Of a DNA stretch of 53,429 bases, positions 6,307 to 14,490 are shown piece after piece. Below the pieces are notes generated by a model. The model had not been told where the DNA came from and did not search any database. It saw only the letters and a program-made list of their open reading frames with translations. Within the stretch, counting starts at the first letter, position 1. Every line of letters begins with the position of its first letter. Position numbers and translations under genes: made by a program. Origin of the DNA: a virus; the IMG/VR virus record IMGVR_UViG_3300046524_000290, positions 1-53,429 of that record. One strand, written 5' to 3'.

Positions 6307-9300
6307 TTACCCCAGATAGCCGAGACGAACTCGCAACACGTTGTTGGCGTCGTAGACCGAGACGTTCAGTGAGTTGATCACCAGGCGCCCCTGTCCAGGG
6401 ACAATGCCGTTTATTTCAAGCGTGCCGTCTTTGTTCAGTATCCAGCCTTGCTGGCCGGCGATGTAGTTGGAAGAGCTGATGTAGTTGCCGATCTTCGCGT
6501 TGGTGATCGAGCCATCCATGATGAACGCCGAGTTCATGAACACCTGCCCGCCCTGCACTGCGAACGGCACCGCGATTGCACCGCCGGCAATGGTGTTGAC
6601 GATGGCGAAGCGATCGGCCGCGACGAGGAACTGGCTCTGCAGCCCAGCACCCGTATTCTCGATACCAAGCCCAATGCCGGCGGCGACGTATTGCCCGTTC
6701 GCCGTAACCTGCATTTTCACCGACCACATAGTCGTCAGTTTGCCGGCCGTGTCCGCGTAGGCGATGGACGTCTGCTGAATGGCTGCAGAGTTCTGATCAA
6801 CCGATACATTCAGCTGGTCAATTTTCGTGGCCGTTGCCGAAGCATTTGTGGCAACCACCTGCTCAAGCTGGGTGATGTTCGCCTCGTTCGCGGCGATCTT
6901 TGCATCGAACGTGGTGATCCGCTGGGCGGTTGCCTCATTTTCAGACGCCCTGACCTTGCTTTCCGTGGCAATCGACGCCGTGCTCGTCCAACCCTTCATT
7001 GCGTCGGCGAGATCGCCCTCCCCGTCGTCCTCTCGATACGCCGCGCGCAGAGTTTGCGTAGCCGCTGCCTGCGCGGTGACAACCCCATCGAGTTCAATGA
7101 TCTGGGCGGTGTTGGTCGTCACCTGCTGGGCAAGCCCGTTGGCAGTTTCCACGGTCTGGCCCACATCGAGCCAATAGAGCGGATTGGGTGGTGGCGTATC
7201 GACTGGTACCGGGCCGGTGGCCTGATAGATGCGCTTGCCCTGCACTACCAGGTCGTACTCTTCGTAAATGGCTTCTGGGTCGTAGCCCTTCAATCCGTCG
7301 AGCGCATCGATCTGAGCCTGTAAGCCTGAGATCTTCTCGATTTCTGCCAGCAGATCCTCGCCGAGTTCCGTCTCGGTGATTTGTCCGGCGATCATTTCCA
7401 GAATGGCAGCGGCGTCGGAACTCGATTGCCCCTGTACGCCAAGCCCGATCGGATACCAAGGCCCGATGTTGCCGATCTTGTCGATGATTCGGCCCCAGAA
7501 GTAGAAGGTCACACCGGCGCGTAGGCCAAGCATGGAAAAATCACTTTGCGGGTAGGCTAGGTCTGTCAGCTTGGTCGCCGCTTCTAAGGAGGTCGTTGGT
7601 CCGTACCAGATCTCCGTGCGCTGGCTGTCCTCGGCGCCAGCAGGGAAACCCCACTTCAGGTAGATGCCGAACAGCAGCGGTGTGGCCGTCAAGTACGACA
7701 GCGCCGGCGGCAACCCCTGCTTTCCGCTGAGATTGGTCAGGATCGAGTTGCGCCACGGCGACGTGATGTCGAAGGCGCTCACCGCGCGCACCCGGGCCAC
7801 GTAGGCGCCAGCGTAGATACCGACCACGTCCACATTGGTCATGCCGGTGCGCTGCAGCTTGATCCAGTTGCCGCTGTCCTTGCGCCATTCGACGTCGTAG
7901 CCGACCGCGCCATCCACGGCCGGCCAGCTGATGGTCATGGTGGCCACGGACAGCCCCTGCACAACCGATGAAGTAGACGATAGCGTTACGCTCGCCGGCG
8001 CCGGAACGACAGTGATCGGAATCACGCTGATCGGCCGCTCTTCCAAGCGCGCACCGGTGTCGATGTGCGCGAATTTGCTCGGCTCGAACTGCAGCGCACT
8101 GATTTCGAAGTCGCCCTCGGTGGTGCGCTTGGTGCGCAGCACGCGATACAGCGGGATTGCCAGATCATCGGCGTCGAGCGCCCATTGCAGTTGCGCGACT
8201 GGTGGCTCGCTGTAAGCGACAGTCACCGTAACCGCGCGGCCGTTGACGCTCTGCACGGTGCGCCCTTCGGCGCGGCCGCCCGGCAGGTTGATGATCAACC
8301 GATCACCGGCCTTGGCCTGGGTATCGCGATCGAGCGTGACCACGCGGCCAGCCGCTGACGAGATCCGCCCGCCGACTTCCCGCCCGGCCAGCAACGAATC
8401 CGCCACCGGGATGATGTGGCCCGGCAACGGAATCACGCCCTCCATGCCGGTCTTGAACGACACGGTGCGGTCTTGGTTGTTGCTCAAGATCGCCCACTTG
8501 CCGCGGCGCTGGGCCTCGGAGGCGCGGGTGCAGCCAATGGCACTCAGCTCGGTCGGCCGGTCGCCGTAACGACGCTGTAGATCCAGATCCGCGAACGGTA
8601 TGACGTCGGTGTCGTAGTTGTTCGCCGGGTTGTCGTAGCTGACCAGTGCCCGGGTGTACCGGGTTTTCGCCGAGGCGCTGCCGTACGAGAATTTCCCGTC
8701 GATGACGTTGGCCCGGGTGAAGACATAGTCGAAGTCCTGCGCGCGCGGCATGTCGGCCTGCATCACCAACTGGCCCTGCGCCCAGTACGTCATGCCCCGG
8801 TAAATCGCCGAAATGTCGCGCAGTAACGACCAGGCGTCAGCCTTGCCCTGCAGGTTCATGTCGCAGAGGAAACGCGGTTCCTGACCGCCAATGCCGTTCG
8901 GCACCATCTGGTCGCAATACTGGGCAATGCGGTACAGCTCCCACTTGTCGACCATGAACGGCTTGATGCGCTTACCCAGGCCGAACCGGTCTTCGGTGCA
9001 GATGCCGTAGGTGATCCACGCCGGGTTGTTGGTCCAGGCCGATTTCATCGAGCCGTCCCACGTCCCGGTGTAGGTGCGCTGAATCGGATCGTAGTTGCTC
9101 GGCACCATCCAGCGTCTGGCCTTGCACTTCACGGTGACGGCCGGGATGTTGGTGAACTGCTCGGCGTCGAATTCGATGTAGAGCAGCGCGGTGTTCGGGT
9201 AGCGCAGCTTGGCGTCGATGACTTCGGTATACCCGGCCACCAGCATAGTGTCGGCGACCTTGTTGCTGTTCTGGTTCGGTGTCAGGCGGCGCACGCGGAT

Positions 9301-9870
9301 CTGCCAGCCCGTGGTGGCGGTCGGCAGGTCGATACGGCGCGAACGCTCGTAGCGCGTGGTGGTTTTGCCGTCAACAGCGTCCACCAGCACCTGCTGATAC
9401 GCGCCGCCGTCGGTGGCCACGTCGATGGCGTACTCGATCCGGTAACCGCCAACGTTGCCTTCGTCGTCTGACCGTTGCAGCGCCGGCCAAGCCAGGCGCA
9501 TCCGTACCGCCGACAACTGGGTATTGCTGATCGAGCGCACCCACGGCGAATCGCTGCGCAGCTCAATGTTCAGCGAAGTCTCGTTCTCCACAGACGGGAT
9601 GCCCGGGATATAGGACTGATCCACCGAGCCCGGGCGCCAGTCCCACTTCACGTTCGGGAAGTTGTAGTTGCCGCTGGCATCGCGGATCGGTGTGTTGTCC
9701 AGGTAGATGTCGTAATCGGTCGGAATGCCGTCGAACTCCCCCTCGCCCACGGCGATCAGCAATTTCGCAAGGTTGGTCGAGCGCAGACTGTCGCTGGCTT
9801 CGACCGGCGACTTCGGCTTGCTGCTGCCGCCTTTCTCGCCGTGGATCTCGATCTGTTGCGCTGCGCCCAT
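6307..9870 (-). CDS. J: Host specificity protein J / central tail-tip protein (1187 aa)
   Basis: GGAGGAAAGC precedes the ATG. Its length matches lambda gpJ (1132 aa). The N-terminus has the family signature (DSLRSTNLAKLLIAVGEGEFDG, followed by IYLDNTPI). The middle carries fibronectin type III-like segments (VGYDVEWRKDSGNWIKLQ), and the C-terminus has a long coiled-coil part and the GQVFMNSAFIMDGSITNAKIG fibre-tip motif. J forms the distal tail spike and determines receptor choice. It follows the gpI homologue, separated by a terminator-like hairpin. Confidence 0.93.
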   Translation of the reverse strand: MGAAQQIEIHGEKGGSSKPKSPVEASDSLRSTNLAKLLIAVGEGEFDGIPTDYDIYLDNTPIRDASGNYNFPNVKWDWRPGSVDQSYIPGIPSVENETSLNIELRSDSPWVRSISNTQLSAVRMRLAWPALQRSDDEGNVGGYRIEYAIDVATDGGAYQQVLVDAVDGKTTTRYERSRRIDLPTATTGWQIRVRRLTPNQNSNKVADTMLVAGYTEVIDAKLRYPNTALLYIEFDAEQFTNIPAVTVKCKARRWMVPSNYDPIQRTYTGTWDGSMKSAWTNNPAWITYGICTEDRFGLGKRIKPFMVDKWELYRIAQYCDQMVPNGIGGQEPRFLCDMNLQGKADAWSLLRDISAIYRGMTYWAQGQLVMQADMPRAQDFDYVFTRANVIDGKFSYGSASAKTRYTRALVSYDNPANNYDTDVIPFADLDLQRRYGDRPTELSAIGCTRASEAQRRGKWAILSNNQDRTVSFKTGMEGVIPLPGHIIPVADSLLAGREVGGRISSAAGRVVTLDRDTQAKAGDRLIINLPGGRAEGRTVQSVNGRAVTVTVAYSEPPVAQLQWALDADDLAIPLYRVLRTKRTTEGDFEISALQFEPSKFAHIDTGARLEERPISVIPITVVPAPASVTLSSTSSVVQGLSVATMTISWPAVDGAVGYDVEWRKDSGNWIKLQRTGMTNVDVVGIYAGAYVARVRAVSAFDITSPWRNSILTNLSGKQGLPPALSYLTATPLLFGIYLKWGFPAGAEDSQRTEIWYGPTTSLEAATKLTDLAYPQSDFSMLGLRAGVTFYFWGRIIDKIGNIGPWYPIGLGVQGQSSSDAAAILEMIAGQITETELGEDLLAEIEKISGLQAQIDALDGLKGYDPEAIYEEYDLVVQGKRIYQATGPVPVDTPPPNPLYWLDVGQTVETANGLAQQVTTNTAQIIELDGVVTAQAAATQTLRAAYREDDGEGDLADAMKGWTSTASIATESKVRASENEATAQRITTFDAKIAANEANITQLEQVVATNASATATKIDQLNVSVDQNSAAIQQTSIAYADTAGKLTTMWSVKMQVTANGQYVAAGIGLGIENTGAGLQSQFLVAADRFAIVNTIAGGAIAVPFAVQGGQVFMNSAFIMDGSITNAKIGNYISSSNYIAGQQGWILNKDGTLEINGIVPGQGRLVINSLNVSVYDANNVLRVRLGYLG

Positions 9871-9886
9871 GCTTTCCTCCAGACAT

Positions 9887-9910
9887 AAAAAAACCGCCTC
9901 ACGGGCGGTT
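9887..9910 (-). terminator. Terminator-like hairpin before J
   Basis: On the - strand ACCGCC-CGTGA-GGCGGT is followed by seven T. It is nearly identical in form to the hairpins at 3697 and 10542, so these recur at module borders of the tail operon. Confidence 0.65.
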
Positions 9911-9928
9911 GGTGTGTTGCTGTCCTGC

Positions 9929-10522
9929 TTACACTTTGTCTTCAGCCAGGATCGAGGCCGAGATGATCATCCCGCCCCACCGGCGCTCGCCAATGCAGAT
10001 CGGTACCGGGTTGCCGCTTGCCGTGGTGTTCTTGGCGCTGCCGAAAGCGTAGGACGGGGAGTTTTCGGGGGATGCGCTTTGCTTCAATCCCGTCGCTTGC
10101 GGACTGAGAAGCTGCACAACACCACCGATCGTCAGACCAACGCCGGCTGAAAAGAGACTCGGCCCAGCACCGCCTGCAAAGAAAGAAGCAGCGATCAGCA
10201 CCACTCCAATAATCGTTTGGAGTACTCCGGCGCGTTTGCTTCCCGTAACTACCGGGACGATACGGATTTCCTGTGTGCCCCCCAAAGAGAAATCCTTTTC
10301 GCCGACGTTCTTTCTATTGCGGAAAATCGCGAAGCGCATGCCGCGCAGATCTAAATCTTTGATCGCCTGCTCAAATCCATCGAGCGTGCATTTCAAAGCT
10401 TTGAAGGCCTCGCCAACTGACTTGGTTTCGAGCTCTCGGTAATGAGTTCGCCCGAACAGTTTTGCCAGCGGCCCAGATAGTAGGATGGTTGTCATCAATG
10501 GATTGGAAGCTGTCGCCGACAT
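9929..10522 (-). CDS. I: Tail assembly protein I (197 aa)
   Basis: ATG at 10522; an adjacent upstream GTG (10525) is closer to AGGAG and may be used instead. The N-terminal ubiquitin-like part (GRTHYRELETKSVGEAFKAL) and the hydrophobic centre (VVLIAASFFAGGAGPSLF) are typical of lambda gpI homologues. The C-terminus NPVPICIGERRWGG is also characteristic. gpI acts in tail-tip initiator assembly and leaves the virion before maturation. It belongs with K and J, but cargo genes have been inserted between K and I here. Confidence 0.85.
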   Translation of the reverse strand: MSATASNPLMTTILLSGPLAKLFGRTHYRELETKSVGEAFKALKCTLDGFEQAIKDLDLRGMRFAIFRNRKNVGEKDFSLGGTQEIRIVPVVTGSKRAGVLQTIIGVVLIAASFFAGGAGPSLFSAGVGLTIGGVVQLLSPQATGLKQSASPENSPSYAFGSAKNTTASGNPVPICIGERRWGGMIISASILAEDKV

Positions 10523-10541
10523 CACGTATTTACTCCTGACG

Positions 10542-10566
10542 AAAAAAAACCGCCATTTGGCGGTTT
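10542..10566 (-). terminator. Rho-independent terminator after the lipoprotein gene
   Basis: On the - strand AACCGCC-AAAT-GGCGGTT is followed by eight T. It closes the lipoprotein transcription unit ahead of gene I. Confidence 0.75.
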
Positions 10567-10580
10567 GTTAATCTAATCGG

Positions 10581-10925
10581 TCACAAGCAGTCTCGGACTG
10601 CGTCCTCGATCGCTCCTCGTCCCACCATTTTTGCCCACGGCATTCTCTGATAGAGGGACACCTTGCTTCCCGAACCGACGCTGGTTACTTCAAGCACTTC
10701 ATCAGCCGAGATATCCGTTGCCACGATTAAGCGATAGCCGTTCTCGGTTTCAGACATAGTCGATGCTGAGCGGGACTCCTGCCATTTAGGAAGTACACAT
10801 AAAGCGTATTGTTTCGGCGACTTCTTCGAGCTCGCGCTAATGGACGGAGGATTCTTCTTCAAATCACTTGGGGTTGAGCACCCCGTCAACAGCGCTACAG
10901 CCAACGCTCCTACGATTAATTTCAT
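10581..10925 (-). CDS. Small lipoprotein (114 aa), probable lysogenic-conversion or exclusion cargo
   Basis: The start MKLIV gives a clean lipoprotein signal (ALAVALLTGC, lipidated Cys16); the upstream in-frame extension lacks a signal and is unlikely. The mature protein has a Ser/Lys-rich linker and then a compact domain with two cysteines (YALCVLP and RDCL). Lipoproteins carried between tail genes in lambda-like phages often mediate superinfection exclusion. That role is inferred from location only. Confidence 0.7.
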   Translation of the reverse strand: MKLIVGALAVALLTGCSTPSDLKKNPPSISASSKKSPKQYALCVLPKWQESRSASTMSETENGYRLIVATDISADEVLEVTSVGSGSKVSLYQRMPWAKMVGRGAIEDAVRDCL

Positions 10926-11074
10926 GCAGGTCACTCCTTTGGGAAAGGATGCACTGTAGCGCGGCACTGTCCGGGCATCCAGCGTGGATGAAATGCCAGT
11001 ACTCGTTTAACCGGGACAAGTAGTAGCGTTGCGCCTCTACAGGCCCGGTTGGCCCTACCCCGCGGAGCTGGAAA

Positions 11075-12157
11075 ATGGATTTCGTAGAACGCTTGAGCGC
11101 AATGTCGGCAAAGGTAAATCAGTTAGCTTCAACCATCCAAACCGAAGAGGCCACAAAGACCGCATTCGTAATGCCATTCATTCATACAGTTCTTGGCTAT
11201 GACGTCTTCGACCCATCCGAAGTCGTTCCTGAGTACATCTGTGATATAGGCACAAAAAAAGGGGAAAAAATTGATTACGCGATCCTTAAGGGCGGCCAGA
11301 TCCAGATATTGATCGAAACCAAGAAGATCGGCGAACCGCTGAACATCAATCACGCGAGTCAACTCTTCCGCTACTTCCACGTCACAACTGCAAGAATTTC
11401 GATCCTGACCAACGGACGATTTTACCGCTTCTACACCGATCTCGATGCACCCAATAAAATGGATGAAAAGCCGTTTTTGGAGATTGATCTACTCAACATT
11501 GATGAACACGTCATTCCAGAACTTCAGAAATTGACCAAGTCCGCCTTCGACGTGGACTCAATTATCAATGCCGCTGGTGAGCTGAAGTATGTGGGTAACA
11601 TCAAAAAAGAGCTAGCTAATCAGTTCGCTCAGCCAGATGACGACTTCGTTCGTTTTTTTGCATCTCGCGTCTATGAGGGAGTGATCACGCAAAAGGTACG
11701 AGAGCAGTTTGCGCAACTCACACGCAAAGCAGCGGCTCAGTTCCTAAACGACCAAATTAACGACCGGCTAAAGTCTGCAATGAGCAAGGCCACATACCCC
11801 ACAGTGGCCGAATCCGTCGTCGCAGAGAATCAAGCTGAATCGGTTGAATCAGCCGAAGATCGCATTTTGACGACCATGGAAGAGTTGGAAGGCTTCCACA
11901 TAGTTAAAGCGATCGTGCGGACAGTAGTAGACTCAAAACGCGTAGTTAGCAGAGACACCCAGAGCTACTTCGGCATATTGTTGGATGACAACAATCGAAA
12001 ACCAATTGCCAGACTCCACTTCAATCGCAGCCAAAAATACCTTGGTACTTTTGATAAGGACAAGGTTGAAACCCGCCACCCAATCAGCTCGCTAGATGAC
12101 ATCTACGAGTTCTCAAATTCTCTTAAAGAGACAATCGCATCTTACCAAGAAGCTTAA
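11075..12157 (+). CDS. Standalone HsdR_N-like PD-(D/E)XK nuclease-domain protein (360 aa)
   Basis: GGAG lies seven bases before the ATG. Residues about 20-130 resemble the N-terminal nuclease domain of type I restriction HsdR subunits: an early Glu (VVPEYICD), the catalytic Asp (KIDYAIL) and the ExK motif (ILIETKK). No helicase domain follows. The C-terminal part (from about residue 270) is a different domain with FGILLDDNNRKPIARLHF, which resembles a nucleic-acid-binding fold. The gene is transcribed against the tail operon, so it has its own promoter and is probably expressed in the lysogen, consistent with anti-phage defence. Confidence 0.75.
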   Translation: MDFVERLSAMSAKVNQLASTIQTEEATKTAFVMPFIHTVLGYDVFDPSEVVPEYICDIGTKKGEKIDYAILKGGQIQILIETKKIGEPLNINHASQLFRYFHVTTARISILTNGRFYRFYTDLDAPNKMDEKPFLEIDLLNIDEHVIPELQKLTKSAFDVDSIINAAGELKYVGNIKKELANQFAQPDDDFVRFFASRVYEGVITQKVREQFAQLTRKAAAQFLNDQINDRLKSAMSKATYPTVAESVVAENQAESVESAEDRILTTMEELEGFHIVKAIVRTVVDSKRVVSRDTQSYFGILLDDNNRKPIARLHFNRSQKYLGTFDKDKVETRHPISSLDDIYEFSNSLKETIASYQEA

Positions 12158-12167
12158 TGAAGGATTC

Positions 12168-12219
12168 CCCAGTCCTTTGCCTGCAAGCCCAAGGACTGGG
12201 ATTGCGCCAATTTCGGCGC
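12168..12219 (+). other. Two adjacent perfect hairpins between the nuclease gene and the next gene
   Basis: Hairpin 1 pairs CCCAGTCCTT (12168-12177) with AAGGACTGGG (12191-12200). Hairpin 2 pairs GCGCC (12204-12208) with GGCGC (12215-12219). Neither is followed by a T-tract, so they are not simple terminators. They may form a structured intergenic RNA controlling the downstream gene. Confidence 0.5.
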
Positions 12220-12240
12220 GGATAACGCAAGGAAAGAGAA

Positions 12241-12519
12241 ATGAGCAATGCTGAAGAGCCAATGACAAACGATACGCTGGACGGCTCGTATAACTACGGG
12301 ATGCTTTCTGTACTACAAGTGCTAAGCGGCTTCATTTATGAAAAGTCGACCCCTCAAGAGCGACAATATCTAAAAGAGCAGTTGGCTCGCGCAAAAGCGA
12401 ATCCGATCGCCAAATGGAACCGGAAGGAGGAAATCGATTTCTTCGAAACCCCTTTTGAAGCCGTCGAGTCAACTATGAAAGGGATTGATGATCACGTCGC
12501 GGCTCACGTGAAGGGCTAA
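12241..12519 (+). CDS. Small acidic hypothetical protein (92 aa)
   Basis: AAGGAAAGAGAA precedes the ATG. The protein is helical (YNYGMLSVLQVLSGFIYE, QERQYLKEQLARAKANP). It follows the nuclease gene on the same strand and is closed by its own terminator, so the two genes form a cassette. It could be a nuclease partner or an immunity protein. No recognised family. Confidence 0.6.
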   Translation: MSNAEEPMTNDTLDGSYNYGMLSVLQVLSGFIYEKSTPQERQYLKEQLARAKANPIAKWNRKEEIDFFETPFEAVESTMKGIDDHVAAHVKG

Positions 12520-12556
12520 CTGTTCTTTCACTTTGTACATAGCTGCAAGCTTTGAG

Positions 12557-12583
12557 AGCAGTTCATTTTGAACTGCTTTCTTC
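12557..12583 (+). terminator. Terminator of the nuclease cassette
   Basis: AGCAGTTC-ATTTT-GAACTGCT is a perfect 8-bp stem followed by TTCTTCT. It ends the + strand cassette before the - strand gene K. Confidence 0.75.
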
Positions 12584-12602
12584 TCCGATAATTTGTTCAT
12601 AG

Positions 12603-13391
12603 TCAAACTCCGAGCGGCTTCGCCGCATCATTCGGTGGTCGGTCGTCTCTGTGCCGAAGGATCAAGCGCGTGCGATCGAGCCAAGGCCCTCCGAAGACAA
12701 TGATCTCTGACGGCCTGCCGTACAGGTGATGCAGCAGGAACGGCCCGGGGCCGAACGTTGCAGAGTCCTCACCTGGCAGAGCAGGATCAGTGCCGAGGAA
12801 TATGCCGGCGTGATTTGGATAAACCGTGCGCCCCACTTCCATCACGATCATGTCGCCGCGCTGCGGTTGGTCGACTCGGTAGAAGCCGGCGGCTTCGTAG
12901 TTCGCTTCGTACAAACTGGTGTTGTCTTTGCTCTCCCACCAGCCATCTGCGCGTTTGAAGGCCTCGAACTCAAGCCCCCATTCGCGCTTGTACCAGTCTG
13001 CGCAGACCTGCCAGCAGTCCCAGGCACCGTGTACGAATGGCCGCTTGAGCAGCGGCACCTCGCCGGAAGGCATGACGGTGCGCAGATCGCCCTCGGGCCA
13101 GCTCAGGATGTGCCAAGGTAACGCAGTCGCTTCGCACATGGCCAAGTCGCGCGGTGACGGCCTGCTGATGGCGTCGGGATGCGAATGCACCACGCCGATC
13201 ACCTCACCGATGTCCTCGGCTGCTGCGTATTCCTCCGGGTCGATGCGGAATTCCTCATTTGGCTCGGTTGAAATATTGCGGCAGGGGTAGTACTGCTGCT
13301 TGCGGCCCACTGCCAGCAGCAGCCCGCAGCACTCTTTCGGGTACTCGGCCGCCGCGTGCGCCTGGATCGCATTCAAAATGTGTTTGCGCAT
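12603..13391 (-). CDS. K: Tail assembly protein K: JAMM peptidase plus NlpC/P60 (262 aa)
   Basis: The N-terminal MPN/JAMM domain shows the full zinc motif H69-x-H71-x7-S79-x2-D82 with Glu20 upstream (EYPKECCGLLL). The C-terminal NlpC/P60 peptidase domain shows Cys126 (GAWDCWQVC) and His194 (YPNHAGIFLG). Lambda gpK acts in tail-tip assembly, and the NlpC/P60 part is thought to process tail components or peptidoglycan. It lies directly downstream of L. Confidence 0.92.
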   Translation of the reverse strand: MRKHILNAIQAHAAAEYPKECCGLLLAVGRKQQYYPCRNISTEPNEEFRIDPEEYAAAEDIGEVIGVVHSHPDAISRPSPRDLAMCEATALPWHILSWPEGDLRTVMPSGEVPLLKRPFVHGAWDCWQVCADWYKREWGLEFEAFKRADGWWESKDNTSLYEANYEAAGFYRVDQPQRGDMIVMEVGRTVYPNHAGIFLGTDPALPGEDSATFGPGPFLLHHLYGRPSEIIVFGGPWLDRTRLILRHRDDRPPNDAAKPLGV

Positions 13392-13392
13392 G

Positions 13393-14142
13393 TCAGCTCC
13401 GTGCGATCAGCGAAACGGCCGGGAAGCCGCCGAACGGCAGCGGGTTGCCCTCGCCGAAGCGCGGTATGCAACCCTTGCCCAGCGTGGCGTCGCACTCGTC
13501 CAGTTCGGGGTTGTCAGTGACTACGCCGTCCTTGGTCACGTACGGGCCGGTGTAGCCGCAGTTCGGCCCACGGTAGCCCCCGGTGAGGCACCAGTGACAC
13601 AGCGTCGTGGCCTGCCGGCCAATGGACTCATTGCCGACGTCGCCAGGGCTGGCCAGCTCCCAACTGACGTTCTCCCCGTCCTCGTTCGTTTTCTGGTCGA
13701 TGTACCAGACCTCGATCGTCTCTTGGGTTGGATCAGCCGTCGGATTGCCGGCCGGGAAGTTCGCCGCGTCGAGGTAGGTGCCCAGCGTGTGACGCATGGT
13801 CAGCTTAAACTCGAGTAGATCCTCGAACGCGAGGCAGAGCGCGGTGATGCGCCCATTGACGTTGCCCACCGATAACGTGGGCCGGACGGCAGTTCCGTCG
13901 CCGTTCGCCTCAATGCCGTCGATCTGCATCGGCCAGGCGCTGTACTCGTTGCCCTGCCAGTAGATGGCCTTCGCCGGAAGCTGATCGGCATTATCGCCGG
14001 CAGCGATCAGCTCGGCCGAGGTGTGCGGGATCGCGTGCCCGTGAAAGCGCAGCACGTCCGCGCCGTAATCCGTTCCGTCCAATTCAAAGAGCAGCACTTC
14101 GCTGCCAGGTTCAAGCACCTGGATGTCACTGATCAGCGGCAT
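13393..14142 (-). CDS. L: Minor tail protein L (249 aa)
   Basis: The family signature is the set of cysteines near the C-terminus (CHWCLTGGYRGPNC, then DECDATLGKGCIPRFG), which in lambda gpL binds an iron-sulphur cluster. Length is close to lambda gpL (232 aa). It sits between M and K in the standard order and joins the tail tube to the tip. Confidence 0.9.
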   Translation of the reverse strand: MPLISDIQVLEPGSEVLLFELDGTDYGADVLRFHGHAIPHTSAELIAAGDNADQLPAKAIYWQGNEYSAWPMQIDGIEANGDGTAVRPTLSVGNVNGRITALCLAFEDLLEFKLTMRHTLGTYLDAANFPAGNPTADPTQETIEVWYIDQKTNEDGENVSWELASPGDVGNESIGRQATTLCHWCLTGGYRGPNCGYTGPYVTKDGVVTDNPELDECDATLGKGCIPRFGEGNPLPFGGFPAVSLIARS

Positions 14143-14151
14143 AGTTGCCCC

Positions 14152-14490
14152 TTATGGATGGAATGCACGCTCGAACGTGGCGGTGAGTTTGAAAACACCG
14201 CCGCCCACCGGAGTGGGCACGGGGTTCTTGCAGGTGAACAGGCCAAGCTGGCCCAATGGCGTGGTCCAAAGGAAGGCTTTCGCGCCGGCGTGCCGATCAA
14301 GGAACGCCATGATCTCCAGTACCTTGGCCTGCGGGCCGCTGTAGGTGATCGGATAGGCGTCTTCCTTGTTGTTCGGCCCGTCGCCAACTTCCTGCTTGTA
14401 GCCGTCTCCGAACTGCGCGGTACGGACCCGGTAGGTGATCTCTGGCGAGTCACCGTGCTGGGTCGGCCAGATGAATTTCTCGATGGCCAT
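14152..14490 (-). CDS. M: Minor tail protein M (112 aa)
   Basis: The start MAIEKF at 14490 overlaps the tape measure stop. The protein matches lambda gpM in length (109 aa). It has the typical start (IWPTQHGDSPEITYRV) and the FLWTTPLGQ motif. It is a component of the tail-tip disc. Confidence 0.88.
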   Translation of the reverse strand: MAIEKFIWPTQHGDSPEITYRVRTAQFGDGYKQEVGDGPNNKEDAYPITYSGPQAKVLEIMAFLDRHAGAKAFLWTTPLGQLGLFTCKNPVPTPVGGGVFKLTATFERAFHP

